Assembly: GCA_013817065.1 (NCBI GenBank)
Contig: JACDDJ010000231.1
Span: 1 to 7,089, forward strand
Length of the DNA stretch: 7,089 nt
Direction: 5' to 3'
DNA from: Acidobacteriota bacterium
GTDB taxonomy: Bacteria; Acidobacteriota; Vicinamibacteria; Vicinamibacterales; 2-12-FULL-66-21
Positions 6,188-7,089 of this stretch are shown piece by piece. Position 1 is the first letter of the stretch, and every line of letters begins with the position of its first letter. The notes beneath the pieces were generated by a model that made no database searches, was not told where the DNA came from, and was given only the letters and a program-made list of their open reading frames with translations. The position numbers were made by a program, and so were the translations under genes.

Positions 6188-6428
6188 GCAATCCGCGAGT
6201 TTCGGACCGTCCTCATTGAGAAAAACTTCGGCTGAGTTACGTTTGATCCTTGAACTGCCGCGCTCATGTTGTTACTCTCGCTCGCAGGTTCACGTCCTCA
6301 CCGCTTCAGGGCCACCTCGCCAGGGGTTGCGCGGTTTCGTCCCTCTTGGACGCTGAACACACGATTTTCTAGGACTTCCATCGCGACACTGCGTTCGCAA
6401 TTTCGCAGCCCCCAGCCGAGGTGTGCGT
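6188..6428. other. Intergenic region upstream of the HTH gene
   Basis: This is the larger part of the 295-bp gap between the divergent genes at 6133 and 6429. No open frame here has a coding-like protein, and I see no tRNA, terminator with a T run, or convincing -35/-10 pair on the plus strand. It is locally less GC-rich around 6217-6285 and 6355-6375, where a promoter would most likely lie. A small palindrome, TGCGTTCGCA, occurs at 6390-6399. Confidence 0.5.
6418..6423 (+). promoter_or_regulatory. Strong Shine-Dalgarno of the HTH gene
   Basis: GAGGTG lies five bases before the ATG at 6429. It is the strongest ribosome site in the window and fixes this start over the in-frame GTG at 6423, which lies inside the site. 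Confidence 0.8.
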
Positions 6429-7089
6429 ATGCACGAGAGTTTTGGCGCCCGACTGCGCCGGCACCGTGAAGAGCAGCAAATTGCTCTCTCCACGATCGTC
6501 GAACAAACAAGGATCAAGTTGACGCTGCTCGAGGACCTCGAGCGCGACGACGTTTCGCATTGGCCGGCAGGGATCTTCCGCCGCGCCTTTATCCGCTCCT
6601 ACGCAAAAGCGGTCGGTCTGGACCCGGACACGACGGTCCGTGAGTTCGCCGAGGCCCATCCCACACCGGCCGACGTCGCGTCAGCGGCGGCGATCGCAGC
6701 CGCGATCGAGCGTGAAGGCGCGAACGGTAAGGCCTCCAGCCCTTTCCGCAACTTCATCGCGTCCCTTGGCTTTGCCCGGACACCCGCACCGGAGCAGCCG
6801 GCTCCCGTCCCGCAGCCCGTATCGACCACATCGTCTCGGCGTCCGGCTCCTGTCCCGGTGGCGCCGTCGTTCGAGATGCGTCAGCCCGAAGCACCGGTGG
6901 ACCTCGAGGTCCCGGCGAATTCCGCCGCAGAAGAGCTGCAGGAAGCGGCCCTCGACCCGATCGTCGAACGAATCGCCGAACGGGTGAATGAACTGCCGCT
7001 CCAGATGGCCGCAGAGCCAGTCGAGGACGACGCAAAGGACATCGTCGAAGTTGTCGCCGCCAGGGAACTTGACTTCATGGCGTTCGCCC
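6429..7089 (+). CDS. HTH_25 (RodZ-type helix-turn-helix) protein, 3' end outside the window
   Basis: The frame is open from ATG 6429 to the window end (220 residues visible, no stop), so the gene is partial. Residues 4-68 match the HTH_25 fold found at the N-terminus of RodZ and related proteins: FGARLRRHREEQQIALSTI, then TRIKLTLLEDLERDD, then WPAGIFRRAFIRSYAKAVGLD. The WPAGIF and FIRSYA segments are diagnostic. In RodZ a basic juxtamembrane stretch and a membrane helix follow near residues 100-130. Here there is instead a soluble linker, Ala-rich (80-95) and Pro-rich (118-147), then an amphipathic helix (168-189) and an acidic stretch. No membrane segment is visible, so this is probably not RodZ but a cytoplasmic HTH protein with another C-terminal domain. 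The last visible residues (ARELDFMAFA) may begin that domain; a GAF-like sensor is my guess from acidobacterial relatives. Translation should be efficient given the strong ribosome site. Confidence 0.85.
   Translation, partial: MHESFGARLRRHREEQQIALSTIVEQTRIKLTLLEDLERDDVSHWPAGIFRRAFIRSYAKAVGLDPDTTVREFAEAHPTPADVASAAAIAAAIEREGANGKASSPFRNFIASLGFARTPAPEQPAPVPQPVSTTSSRRPAPVPVAPSFEMRQPEAPVDLEVPANSAAEELQEAALDPIVERIAERVNELPLQMAAEPVEDDAKDIVEVVAARELDFMAFA

Noticed and set aside
6266..6469. Small plus-strand open frame starting MLLLSLAGS
   Set aside because: The hydrophobic start is followed by an Arg/Ser/Pro-rich chain without a family pattern; it overlaps the well-supported HTH start and has no ribosome site.

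Overview
The window is GC-rich. It carries a giant membrane-anchored Ser/Thr kinase fused to PEGA, sulfatase-modifying-factor and alpha/beta-hydrolase modules, a DinB-type enzyme and an HTH_25 protein with a long Pro/Ala-rich linker. That mix resembles soil Acidobacteriota, perhaps Vicinamibacteria. This placement is inferred from architecture and composition; no rRNA or other marker gene is present.

Layout. On the minus strand, 69-602 is an intact DinB-superfamily protein. Its start lies inside 592-866, a decayed remnant of a membrane sensor protein: an N-terminal membrane segment joined out of frame to the second half of a HAMP domain. Next upstream, also on the minus strand, is the dominant gene, 943-4053, a 1036-residue kinase/PEGA/FGE-sulfatase/dienelactone-hydrolase-like fusion. 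A compact divergent control region (4054-4116) holds a perfect 8-bp inverted repeat spanning a sigma70-like promoter. From it an outer-membrane beta-barrel-like protein is read on the plus strand (4117-4932). Its 3' end overlaps a minus-strand fragment (4916-about 5236) that is the C-terminal part of a CruF/DUF422 carotenoid-biosynthesis protein. Just beyond, on the opposite strand (about 5343-5456), is what looks like the central conserved block of the same family, so the gene appears broken and partly inverted. At 5483-6133 (minus) is an unknown single-pass membrane-anchored protein. After a 295-bp divergent intergenic region, an HTH_25 (RodZ-type helix-turn-helix) protein starts at 6429 on the plus strand and runs off the window.

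How the genes relate. The only pair with a visible shared control region is the kinase and the beta-barrel protein. One possibility is an envelope-sensing kinase whose extracytoplasmic domains work with a secreted or outer-membrane partner, but nothing in the sequence proves this. The other genes look like independent units. The two broken genes mark this as a rearranging, accessory stretch of chromosome. I see no CRISPR array, tRNA, rRNA, transposase or attachment site.
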